NCBI RefSeq assembly: GCF_905171765.1
Contig: NC_053397.1
Span: 116,701,295 to 116,765,294 of the forward strand
Source of the DNA: Bufo bufo
Taxonomy: Eukaryota; Chordata; Amphibia; Anura; Bufonidae
DNA length: 64,000 bases
Direction: 5' to 3'
The position numbers were made by a program, and so were the translations under genes. Below are positions 21,146-30,489 of this stretch, piece by piece. Below the pieces are notes generated by a model, which saw nothing but the letters and a program-made list of their open reading frames with translations, had not been told where the DNA came from and searched no databases. Each line of letters opens with the position of its first letter. Position 1 is the first letter of the stretch.

Positions 21146-22641
21146 GTGGTGCATCTGCTTACGGGTCTGTCACAGGGGTTCCATACGGGGTTGGTGGCCC
21201 TTCCACATGCCAACTGGGAGTGTGAGAATCTCCTCTCTGCCAGACAGGATCCAGAGGCTGTGCAAGCGGCGGTTTCCTTGGAGTTGGAAAAAGGGTTCCT
21301 CATCGGTCCATTTAATTCTATCCCCTTTGAGGTGTGGAGGGTTAACCCCATTGGAGTGGTGGCTAAGAAGGATTCTAATTAAAAAAGACTGATCTATGAT
21401 CTCTCGGCTCCTCATTCCTCTCACATACCCAGTATCAACTCCCTCATACCATCGGAGGAGTTTAGTATGAAGTACTCCTCTATCGATGAGGCGATTCAGT
21501 TTATTCTCAAGGCAGGCAGGGGGGCCTGGTTGTCCAAGACGGATATCGCGGACGCTTTCAAACTGCTTCCGATCCATCCGCAACTGTGGCAGTACTACGG
21601 TATCAAGTGGGCAGGCAAGTACTACTTTGCCCATGGCTGTTTGACCGTCTGGCCCAGGCCCTGCATTGGATCCTGGTCAAACATGGGCAGGCGCCCATGT
21701 GCATCCATTACCTGGACGACTTCCTGCTAGTGGAACACCCGGCCCAGCAGCCCTCCAACTTATCCTCCCTACTGGAATTATTCTCGGCGCTCCAGGTTCC
21801 GGTCGCCTCGGGGAAGACGGTAGGTCCTTCCAAGACCATCACCTTCCTGGGGGTCATCCTGGACTCAGTGAGGTTGGAAGCAAGGCTCCCCGAGGAGAAG
21901 TTGCAGCGGATACGATTAGCCATCCTGGAAGCGTCCAAGTCCTGCTTCCTGACCAAGACTAACCTCCAATCGTTACTGGGCCGGCTGAACTTCGCCATGA
22001 GGGTCATGCCCCAGGGACGTACCTTTGTTTCCCGGCTCTTGCTGCTCCTGCCATCAGCCCCAGAGCAAGACAGTATTATTCGGTTGGACCAACAGGCCAT
22101 GGCGGATCTGTCCATGTGGAATACATTTATGTCTTCATGGAATGGGGTAAGGTTGTTCATTCCCCCCCGGGACCCGTCCTCTCCCACGATTTATTCTGAC
22201 GCAGCCGCTTCCAAGGGCTTTGCTGCTATTTTTGGCAATCACTGGCTGGCCGGTGCCTGGCCGTCCCAGATCACGGTGGACAGGGAGGCTCTTCGGTCAT
22301 CCCCCCTGTTGGAGTTATATCCGTTGGTAGCAGCAGCCCATATATGGGGCCAGGACTGGTCAGACTCGAGGGTGTTGTTTATCACTGATAGTCAGGATTT
22401 GGTTGACATCATCCGTAGTGGCAGAGCAAAATCCCCTAAAATCATGTCTCTCATGCGCAGGTTGGTGTGGCTGTCCATGGTACATAATTTTTGCTTCGAG
22501 TGCTCCCACATTCAGGGTTCCATGAATACGGCGGCGGATGCGCTGTCCCGGTTTAACGCTGATGTCTTTTTTCAGGTTATGCCGCATGCAGACGCAACCG
22601 GGGCGGGCATTCCAGCTTACAGCAACCTGGTGTGGGATTAA
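21146..22641 (+). pseudogene. Ngaro reverse transcriptase - RNase H (broken)
   Basis: The N-terminal part (frame from about 21146) contains LEKGFLIGPF, NPIGVVAKKD, then an in-frame TAA at 21380-21382, then KTDIADAFKLLPIHP with the first catalytic Asp. Near 21640-21655 a small deletion shifts the frame. The rest includes the YLDD box (21709-21720), FLGVILDS, the RT thumb and an RNase H domain (IYSDAAASKG, ITDSQ, NTAADALSRF) to the stop at 22639-22641. The order RT then RNase H fits DIRS/Ngaro elements. It overlaps the recombinase frame by 10 bases. Confidence 0.85.
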
Positions 22642-23579
22642 CGGCTTTGATCGGGACAGCCAAGGATCTCTTGCACCAGAGCCTTTCTGAGAACACGATC
22701 AGAAATTATCGTACGGGCTGGAACCTTTATAAGGAGTTTGCAAAAAATCATCCACAAGGCAACGTGGATGACGTGTCATTTGTGATGGCATTTATTGCGC
22801 ATTGTCATGCCAACCTCGGTCTCGCGCACAACACTATCCGCCTGTACTTGGCTGGGATTCAACATCAATTCACATTGAACAACCCTGCCCGAGTATCTTT
22901 CTTCACATCACAGGCCATCAAGGCCACGCTCCGGGGCGTTGAGAAAGCCGGTACTAGTAGGCCAGGGGTTCGTCAACCCATGTCCGGCTCCTTGTTTAGG
23001 CAATTGTCCTTGGCTCTGGATGGTAATCCTTTTGGGCCTTTGGTTAGCACAGTCATTAAAGCCGCCCTATACCTGGGTTTTTACGGGTTCCTCCGGCCAG
23101 GGGAATTCACCACTGCCGTCCGGAACAGCCATCATCTTCAGAAGCAGCACTTGACCTGGCATCACGACCATTTTATACTCAGCATCCGGTCTACCAAGAC
23201 CACTCAAACAGGACCTCCAACGCTGGTGAGGTTTTACCCCTCACACAACGACTGGTGCCCGGTCAATGCGCTGCAGCAGTTGTCTGCAGGGTTGCAGGCA
23301 GCTGCCCCAGATAGTCCTCTACTTCCCTTTAAGGGGGGTCCCTTGTCCACATCTCAGTTCATGTCCCATGTCCGCTCCTTGGTTGCAGGGTTGGGTCAGG
23401 ATCCCAAGGCCATCTCGGGCCACTCCTTTCGCATTGGGGCGGCCTCAGCTGCTTCTAGGCACAAAATACCATCGCATGTCATCAGGAGTATGGGGCGGTG
23501 GAGATCGTCATGTTTCTCCAGATATGTACCGAACCCTCAATCTGAGATTCGTGATGCGTTCTGTTCACTTGCCCTGTAA
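22632..23579 (+). CDS. Ngaro tyrosine recombinase, open frame
   Basis: This would integrate the circular cDNA by site-specific-type recombination. The frame has an N-terminal SAM-like helical part (ENTIRNYRTGWNLYKEF) and a catalytic domain with R155 (FLRPGEF), the H-x-x-R box (GHSFR, H264 and R267) and the nucleophile Y298 (SRYVPN), in normal spacing. No ATG precedes the conserved N-terminus. The frame opens in the 10-bp overlap with RT-RNase H and begins at a GTG, so translation probably depends on frameshifting or reinitiation. The stop is TAA at 23577-23579, followed at once by an AATAAA at 23586. It is the only complete frame in this element. Confidence 0.85.
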   Translation: MGLTALIGTAKDLLHQSLSENTIRNYRTGWNLYKEFAKNHPQGNVDDVSFVMAFIAHCHANLGLAHNTIRLYLAGIQHQFTLNNPARVSFFTSQAIKATLRGVEKAGTSRPGVRQPMSGSLFRQLSLALDGNPFGPLVSTVIKAALYLGFYGFLRPGEFTTAVRNSHHLQKQHLTWHHDHFILSIRSTKTTQTGPPTLVRFYPSHNDWCPVNALQQLSAGLQAAAPDSPLLPFKGGPLSTSQFMSHVRSLVAGLGQDPKAISGHSFRIGAASAASRHKIPSHVIRSMGRWRSSCFSRYVPNPQSEIRDAFCSLAL

Positions 23580-23625
23580 TACTACAATAAAGTGTTTAAC
23601 AGTATGATTATGTCTCCATTTTTGG

Positions 23626-23721
23626 CCCCTTTTAGGCCTACCCTCGCTCCGGGCTCCCGGCATTAACCAGCCTTCGGTAAGCTCTGTGTTGTACGTTCAA
23701 GGGCCGTCGCCCTGACCACAA
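23626..23721 (+). repeat. Ngaro B1 repeat
   Basis: 96 bp from CCCCTTTTAGG to GACCACAA, repeated at 23875-23970 (B2). It is directly abutted by A2. Confidence 0.9.
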
Positions 23722-23830
23722 GTGGTTAAGGCTGCCGGGCAGCCTGTATTTGTGGGAAGGGCAGAGGCCACGCCCCCTCTGCCCTTATAACCTCGGCGGG
23801 AGTTACAGACGGGACGTGCAGCCAGTTACC
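23722..23830 (+). repeat. Ngaro A2 repeat
   Basis: 109 bp, same sequence as A1. After it, 44 bp of unique sequence separate it from B2. Confidence 0.9.
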
Positions 23831-23874
23831 CCTCCCACCCGGCCCTTTTTCTCTTCAGTTCTATTGGGGTAGGC

Positions 23875-23970
23875 CCCCTTTTAGGCCTACCCTCGCTCCG
23901 GGCTCCCGGCATTAACCAGCCTTCGGTAAGCTCTGTGTTGTACGTTCAAGGGCCGTCGCCCTGACCACAA
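23875..23970 (+). repeat. Ngaro B2 repeat, element 3' end
   Basis: Second copy of B, ending GACCACAA, then a TA microsatellite (23971-23988) that belongs to the Penelope-like host sequence. Confidence 0.9.
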
Positions 23971-24970
23971 ATATATATATATATATACATAGATAGACAA
24001 CCTTTTTAAAAAACTTCCCAGAATTTTTAACTATTCATTTATTTATTTATTGACCTCTTGTGCGTCTTTTAGTAGATTTGATACCTTAGGGTGCATTATT
24101 GATTTTATCAATACTGGGTACCACCTACTACACCAGAGTGCGGCACTCTAAATATGACATGTTGCACCCATGTAATCCCCTTACCCGAGCTGCCCCCTCC
24201 CCTTTAACCCATGCAGGTGACACCGGAATTAAGGATGCATGAAACCCCCTTTTTTTTTAATTATCACGATCCATCCCCCATTATCTAACACATGATATAA
24301 GTACCTTCCCCAGAGTCAGCATATAAAGAACACATGATACTTACCATTCTTGTTTCCTCCTGGATGACAGCCGGACATAGATCAGGTGACGACGGTCACC
24401 TGACCAAGAACAAAATCATGTGATCACATTGCATCACTATCTTAGACACACCTTGATGAACTTGTGACCGATCATGAGAGAGAGCCTGTATCCGCCCCAC
24501 AGACGTCACCCAGAGGCCAGGCGAATAGAGAAAGAGCACCGCCCACAATACGTCATCTTGGGACCGCCCTACTGACGTCATCTGGAGGCCCAAATAATGA
24601 GAGAGAGCACCGCCTACAACACGTCACCGGGAGGAGCGGCATAGGGCATCAACGCCGCCCACAATATGTAGCAATTGGCTGTTTCAACTTGAGGGGAGTT
24701 ACTGTATCCTAGTAACCGCTCAAGTCCCCCTTCCCGCCCATGTACTCCTATCCCGCTAACCGTTGTCACGGCAAGGGACACAGACCAGGGCAGCAGATGC
24801 AGTCTTCTTCCCGTAAGCTGAACAGGTGATATTCAGCAATATAATTCGGAGGCGTTGTGACCCATCACAACCCCATTCGGTAAGCACAATCAGTGTATTT
24901 TCTAACACTCATTTCTGTAAGGTTCTACACACGAGGCGTTGCCTCCTCTCTTTTTTCTTTCTTTTATGTA
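23971..24970 (+). other. Right part of the Penelope-like element
   Basis: Non-coding sequence after the Ngaro insertion. It contains the inverse terminal repeat at about 24500-24740 and an outer 230 bp that differs from the left end. No gene. It ends at the 14-bp TSD (24971-24984). Confidence 0.7.
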
Positions 24971-25365
24971 CATGAGAAACTAAGGAGAGCAGATGGAGTT
25001 GACCCATATCATGCAATGGGGATTGTAATACAACATCTGAACAGCAGTACAAAAGTGAGGTCCAAAGTGTCTTAAGCGAAAAAGTTCATGAACTCTGCTA
25101 GATTATATAGCTTCAATAGCTGACCGTATATAATAAGTAATAGATTTCCCTAACATAAAACCTGATTGTGAAGGGTGTATAATGTCTGATAAGATCATTT
25201 AAATAATATTTTGGTGAATATTATGAAATCAAAATTTAAGAGCGAGATAGGGCGATAAGATTCAACTAATAAATGATCCTTAAATTTCAGAAGAACAGTA
25301 ATGCAAGCATCATTAAAGCCATCAGGAATAGTTTTAGAGGAGATAAAATGATTAAACAAAGTGCA
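24971..25365 (-). pseudogene. L1-A ORF2, reverse transcriptase fragment
   Basis: On the minus strand this piece starts at the hAT-2 TSD and reads through ESYRPISLLNFDF (about 25260-25220), a motif of LINE reverse transcriptases. It continues through QSGFM and an FGPHF...VNSICSP segment (about 25060-24990) to the Penelope junction. Stops are present. It continues the frame of 50344-50572 across hAT-2 and precedes the TRQGC piece at 14.9 kb. Confidence 0.8.
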
Positions 25366-25373
25366 CAGGTGAG
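25366..25373. repeat. Left copy of the hAT-2 8-bp target-site duplication
   Basis: CAGGTGAG here and at 50336-50343. A perfect 8-bp duplication is the hAT signature. Confidence 0.9.
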
Positions 25374-25490
25374 TAGAGATGTCCCGAACTATTCGCCGGC
25401 AAACAGTTCCCGGCGAACATCGCTTGTTCGCGTTCGCCGCAGCGGGCGAACATATGCGATGTTCGGTCCGCCCCATATTTGTCATCATTG
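25374..25490 (+). repeat. hAT-2 5' terminal and subterminal region
   Basis: Starts TAGAGATGTCCCGAAC and contains several CGAAC and GTTCGC motifs in both orientations, matching the style of the 3' end (about 50238-50335). These are likely transposase-binding motifs. Confidence 0.8.
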
Positions 25491-25810
25491 AGCAAACTTT
25501 GACCCTGTACATCACAGTCAGCAGACACATTCCAGCCAATCAGCAGCATACCCTGCCTCCCAGACCCTCCCACCTCCTAGCAAAAAGCAAGGACAGCATC
25601 CATCTTAGATTAATTCGGAAGCTGCAGTCTTAGTGAGAGGAGGGACAGTGCAGCTGCTGCTGATTTAATAGGGAAATCGATAGCTAGGCCAGTGTATTCA
25701 GTGTCCACTCCAGTCCTGAAAGACTCATCTGATCTGCTGTAAGGACAGCGTCCTGACAGCACCCCAAAAAGCCCTTTTTAGGGCTAGTACATCAGTCTGC
25801 TTTTTTTTTT

Positions 25811-26515
25811 CCCTCTGTAATATAATTGCAGTTGCCTGCCAGCGTGTGTGTCAGGCCCACAGCGTATACTGTGCCCACTTGCCCAGTGCCACCACTCATA
25901 TCTGGTGTCATAGTAGCTTGCATTAAAAAAAAAAAAACTTTTTGGACTGTAATATAATTGCAGTTAGTTGCCTGCAAGCGTGTGTGTCAGGCCTACAGCG
26001 TGTACTGTGCCAACTACTGCCAGTGCAGAGTGCCACTCATATCTGGCGTCACAGTAGATTACATTTAAAAAAATAATAATTTTGACTGTAATATAATTGC
26101 AGTTAGTTGCCTGCAAGCGTGTGTGTCAGGCCTACAGCGTGTACTGTGCCAACTACTGCCAGTGCACAGTGCCACCAGTGCCACTCATATCTGGTGTCAC
26201 AGTAGATTACATAAAAAAATTTAAATATAAAATTTTTGACTGTAATATAATTGCAGTTAGTTGCCTGCAAGCGTGTGTGTCAGGACTACAGCATGTAATG
26301 TGCTAACTACTGCCGGTGCACAGTGCCACCAGTGCCACTCATATCTGGTGTCACAGTAGATTACATAAAAAAAAAAAAACTTTTTTGACTAATATAATTG
26401 CAGTTAGTTGCCTGCAAGCGTGTGTGTCAGGCCTACAGAGTGTACTGTGCCAACTACTGCCAGTGCACAGTGCCACCACTCATATCTGGTGTCACAGTAG
26501 CTTGCACGCATAGTA
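25811..26515 (+). repeat. Tandem repeat in the hAT-2 leader (132-155 bp units)
   Basis: Five copies starting near 25816, 25948, 26085, 26240 and 26390. Each has TAATATAATTGCAGTT, GCGTGTGTGTCAGG, CCACTCATATCTGG and an A-rich end of variable length. No gene. Confidence 0.85.
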
Positions 26516-26533
26516 CAACTAATCTAAAAAAAA

Positions 26534-27803
26534 ATGACAGGCAGAGGCAGGCCACCCCGCAGGGGCCGTCGTTGTGCTGTGATTTCCTTTGGCCCTAGAA
26601 TAATGCCCAGTGTTCAGAGGCCACGTACCCTGAAAAGTTCTGAGGACATAGTTGACTGCTAACACAGTACACCCAATCGTCTACAGCTTCCGCTCGGAAC
26701 CTTGACGCACCATCTTCCTCCATATCAGCTTCGGGCACCTCTCAAGTTACCACTCGCCTGCCTGCCGCCACCACCAACACTAGCACCACAGCTGCTTCAC
26801 TTGATCTGTCAGAGGAGTTGGAAGAAATGAGTGATGCGCAACCATTATTGCCAGAGGATGTAGATAACAGGGATATATCTCAGTCAGGCAGCATTACACA
26901 CATGGACGTACGGTGTGATGATGATGATGTTGTACCCGCTGCTGCTTCCTTTGCTGAGTTGTCAGATACAAGTGAAGCGGTTGATGATGACGATGTGTCC
27001 GTGGATGTCACGTGGGTGCCCGCTCAAAGAGAAGAAGAACAGGGGGAAAGTTCAGATGGGGAGACAGAGAGGAGGAGGAGACGAGTTGGAAGCAGGGGGA
27101 GGTCGTCGCAAGGAGCTAGTGGAACAGTCAGACAGCATGTATCGGCGCCCGGGGTCAGCCAGACAGCACGCCAATCAACGCATGCTGGTGCCACCACCGG
27201 AATGCCGTCATTGTCATTGCAAAGCTCAGCAGTGTGGCATTTTTTTTGTGTGTCTGCCTCTGATAACAGCGATGCCATTTGCAATCTGTGCCAAAATAAA
27301 CTGAGTCGTGGGAAGTCCAACACCCACCTAGGTACAACTGCTTTGCGAAGGCACATGATCTCACATCACAAACGCCTATGGGATCAACACATGATGACGA
27401 GTACAAGCAGCACATAAACTCAAAGCCACCATCCTCCTCCTGGTTACAGCATCTTCAGCGACGTCAACCACTGCTGTCCTCCTTGCCCCCTCTCAACCAC
27501 CCGCCACTTCGCCTCTCGCCTTAAGCAGTTCCTGCTCATCTGCCCACAGTCAGGTGTCTGTCAAGGAAATGTTTGAGCGTAAGAAGCCAATGTCACAGAG
27601 TCACCCCCTTGCCCGGCGTCTGACAGCTGGCTTGTCGGAACTCTTAGCCCGCCAGCTTTTACCATACAAGCTGGTGGAGTCTGAGGCCTTCAAAAAATTT
27701 GTAGCTATAGGGACACCGCAGTGGAAGGTACCCGGCCGAAATTTCTTTTCACAAAAGGAAATCCCCAACCTGTACTCTATTGTGGAAAAGGAAGTCATGG
27801 CAT
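26534..27803 (+). pseudogene. hAT-2 transposase, N-terminal part with BED zinc finger (broken)
   Basis: The likely original start is the ATG at 26534 (MTGRGRPPRRGRR), but a stop follows after about 40 codons. An open stretch from about 26827 to 27417 carries acidic tracts, a basic RRRRR segment and a BED-type zinc finger: VWHFF, CNLC (about 27292), then HLGTTALRRHMISHH. After a stop, the frame shifts near 27480. The following part (about 27510-27803) has ERKKPMSQ, LLARQLLPYKLVES and the pre-catalytic FFSQKEIPNLY segment. Gypsy-1 then interrupts it after MACLA. The BED finger is a DNA-binding domain of many hAT transposases. Confidence 0.85.
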
Positions 27804-27805
27804 GT

Positions 27806-27810
27806 CTGGC
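27806..27810. repeat. Gypsy-1 5-bp target-site duplication, left copy
   Basis: CTGGC here and at 34476-34480. Removal of one copy joins the transposase frame exactly. Confidence 0.85.
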
Positions 27811-28958
27811 TGTAACGCACCTAGTTGATCAGTTAGGATCTCAACTGCGGAAGCAATGGACATGCACTATTATCCCACTGCCCTTGTTCTTGGCTGTGGG
27901 ATTCGTGGTTACTCAGTATGTACCCCAGGCGTCTCTCTCAGTCTTGGGCGGAGAGTTTGGGGTAACAAAATCATTTACCGCTATCCATCTATTTAGTATT
28001 ACTGCTGGAGAGGAAGGTCTCCCAGTATTACAGGAGTCACAAGTTAGTATAAGCTTGTGCACAGTTCAGAGTTAGTATCTAGTATGCAATAGGTTCAGGG
28101 TTAGTATATAGCATGTCCTCAGTTTAGTATATTGTATGCCATAGGTTCAGAGCATGTCCACAGTTTGGTATATAGTATGCAGTAGGTTCAGAACATGTCC
28201 ACAGTTTAGTATATAGTATGCAGTAGGTTCAGAGTTAGTATAGCATGTCCACAGTTTAGTATATAGTATGCAGTAGGTTCAGAGTTAGTATAGCATGTCC
28301 ACAGTTTAGTATATAGTATGCAGTAGGTTCAGAGCATGTCCACAGTTTAGTATATAGTATGCAGTAGGTTCAGAGTTAGTATAGCATGTCCACAGTTTAG
28401 TATATAGTATGCAGTAGGTTCAGAGCATGTCCACAGTTTAGTATATAGTATGCAGTAGGTTCAGAGTTGGTTTGGGAGTATCGTCTCACACCAGTCAGGA
28501 ACCACCCCACTCAGAGTTCCAGGACATTAATCAGAGCAGGTAACAGGCATATACTTGCGGTTAGTTGGTCCTGGCTAGGAAGCCAGCAGTGGGGAAGCCA
28601 GTGGCAAGAAGGTAGACAGTCCTTCACGCTGTTGTTAGGGATCCAGGTCTGGATATGTGGACAGAGTCCTCAGATGCAGTGGAGCTAGCAGGGTGCGCAC
28701 TCCATTAGTGGAACACCCTGCTTAGCACCTGTCTTCTATTTAAGGGCCGGACGGTAAGTGGGCGGAGTCACAGGAGGGCCCAGCAGCCACTGCGTTCCAC
28801 GCTGGAGCGCAAGCCAGCGTAACAACACAGGCGGTCGCTGCGTTCCACGCTGGAACGCAAGCCAGCGTATCATCGCAGACGGCCGGTGCGTTCCACGCTG
28901 GAGCGCAAGTCAGCGTATCGTCACAGGGAGCCGCTGTGATCCAGGCTGTACTGTTACA
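27811..28958 (-). repeat. Gypsy-1 3' LTR (1148 bp)
   Basis: Bounded by TGTAAC and GTTACA. It has an internal tandem array (28070-28470, units of about 41-50 bp with CAGTTTAGTATATAGTATGCAG) and a GC-rich triplicate of about 47 bp (28790-28930, core TGCGTTCCACGCTGGAGCG) whose halves are themselves inverted. It is shorter than the other LTR by 173 bp, mainly because of the tandem array. Confidence 0.9.
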
Positions 28959-28984
28959 GTACCCCCCCCCCCCCTTAAGGGATC

Positions 28985-30484
28985 CCTCTGGGGTACCCCA
29001 CTAGGAGAGGGTCGGTTGGGAAATCTTCTATGGAACAATCTTTGGAGTCTGGGAGCATGAACGTTTTGCACATCTTCCCAAGAGTCATCCTGGGGACCAT
29101 ACCCCTTCCATCTAATGAGATACTGGATCTTCCCCCGTCTTCTTCTGGAATCAATGAGCTGCTCAACTTCAAATTCTTCTTCTCCTTGGACCTCTATCGG
29201 AGGCAAGGGTCGAGGATCACTTGATGGGAACGGCCTAGATCTAAACGGCTTCAGTAGTGACACGTGGAATGTGGGATGTACCTGTAATCGCGGAGGAAGG
29301 GTGAGTCTCACCGTGTTGGGGTTAATAATCCTTTCTATCGGAAAAGGACCCAGGAATTGTCTTCCCAATTTCTTGGAAGGTACCCCCAACCGAAGGTTTT
29401 TTGTTGATAACCAAACAGAGTCCCCGACCTGGTAGGGAGGACTTTCTCTCCTACGACGGTCGTAGTAACACTTCTGTCTTTCTTTTGCCCGTTGAAGGTT
29501 GTCTTTTAGCGTCTTAAGGGTAGTTTGCAAAGTGGTCAGATAATCGTCTGTGGCTGGAACGTTTGTGGGAAGGCTGGTTTGAGGAAGAGACCTAGGGTGA
29601 AATCCGTAATTAGCAAAGAATGGAGTATGTAATGTGGAGGAATTCGTAGAATTATTATAGGCGAATTCAGCGAGAGGAAGTAGGCCCTCCCAGTCATCCT
29701 GGAGAAATGAGCAGTGACATCTGAGATACTGTTCCAGACACTGATTCACCCTTTCAGTCTGCCCATTAGTTTGGGGGTGATAGGCGGTAGACATTCTGTG
29801 GTCGATTTGAAGTCTGGAACAAAGTGCTCTCCAGAATTTGGATACGAATTGCGAACCCCTGTCTGATATGACCTGGCTAGGAATTCCATGTAACTTAATA
29901 ATATTAGACAGGAATACCACGGCCGTTTCCTTGGAGGAGGGTAACTTCTTGAGGGGCACGAAGTGTGCCATCTTAGTCAGCAAATCCACTACCACCATGA
30001 TGGTGTTGTTTCCTCTGGAAAGGGGAAGTTCAACTATGAAATCCATCGAGACCCATTCCCAGGGTCTGTTGGCGATGGGAAGACTCATTAGGAGACCATA
30101 AGGTCGGTTTCTGTCAGTTTTACATGAGGCACAGGTCTCGCACGTGGAAACGTATTCCTCAATTTGTTTGGTCATCTTTGGCCACCAGAAGTTCCTGCGT
30201 ATCAGGGTTGTGGTTTTAGCAATGCCGGGATGTCCCGCGAGGGGTAAATCATGGCAAAGTTTGATCACCTGATTGGTGAGGGAGGGTGGTATGTACAGTT
30301 GGCTGTCCTTGTAAAGGAGACCCTGTTGGTTCTGCGAAAGACCAGGGGGGGTATTAGCATGGTCATTAATTAGAGCATCCTTGAGCTGGGTTTCCAACGT
30401 TATGGTGGCAAGGACGAGTTTCTTCGGTGGAATGATCCATGTGGGGGCCGTGTCTGAGGTGCGAATTTCAGCCAGTCGTGACAA
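28985..30484 (-). pseudogene. Gypsy-1 integrase with chromodomain
   Basis: Open minus-strand frame, cut off from the upstream polyprotein by a deletion near 30480-30510. It has an H2C2 zinc module (HDLPLAGHPG...CETCASC, about 30260-30120), then the catalytic core with MDFIVELP (first Asp), VISDRGSQF (second Asp) and NGQTERVNQ (catalytic Glu). The GPFPIERI/HPTFHVSLLKPF region follows, and then a chromodomain (EVEQLIDSRRRRG...IRWKGYG...SWE, about 29170-29060). Chromodomains direct integration to particular chromatin in chromoviruses. The domain itself looks intact; the polyprotein is not. Confidence 0.88.
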
Positions 30485-30489
30485 GGCCG

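Larger units (their letters stand above)
17340..23970 (+). mobile_element. Ngaro-type tyrosine-recombinase retrotransposon with split direct repeats
   Basis: A 6.6-kb element with the order A1 (17340-17448), coding genes, B1 (23626-23721), A2 (23722-23830), B2 (23875-23970). A1 equals A2 and B1 equals B2. This split direct repeat layout distinguishes Ngaro elements from the inverted-repeat DIRS group. The genes are gag, RT-RNase H and a tyrosine recombinase. There is no methyltransferase. Integration by tyrosine recombinase normally gives no TSD, and none is visible; it landed in a TA microsatellite. gag and RT are broken, while the recombinase frame is open. Confidence 0.88.
14930..24970 (+). 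mobile_element. Penelope-like element with GIY-YIG endonuclease, split by a Ngaro element
   Basis: A 10-kb insertion in L1-A flanked by a 14-bp TSD. After removal of the Ngaro element (17340-23970) it is about 3.4 kb. It has a left terminal region, a reverse transcriptase, a GIY-YIG endonuclease and a right terminal region that partly repeats the left one in inverse orientation. The RT joined to a C-terminal GIY-YIG domain is diagnostic of canonical Penelope-like elements (Neptune/Poseidon-type groups are known in vertebrates). The coding frames are broken, so this copy is dead. Confidence 0.85.

Noticed and set aside
28070..28470. Regularly repeated units resembling a CRISPR array
   Set aside because: Units abut without unique spacers, and the array lies inside both LTRs of a Gypsy element in a eukaryotic context.
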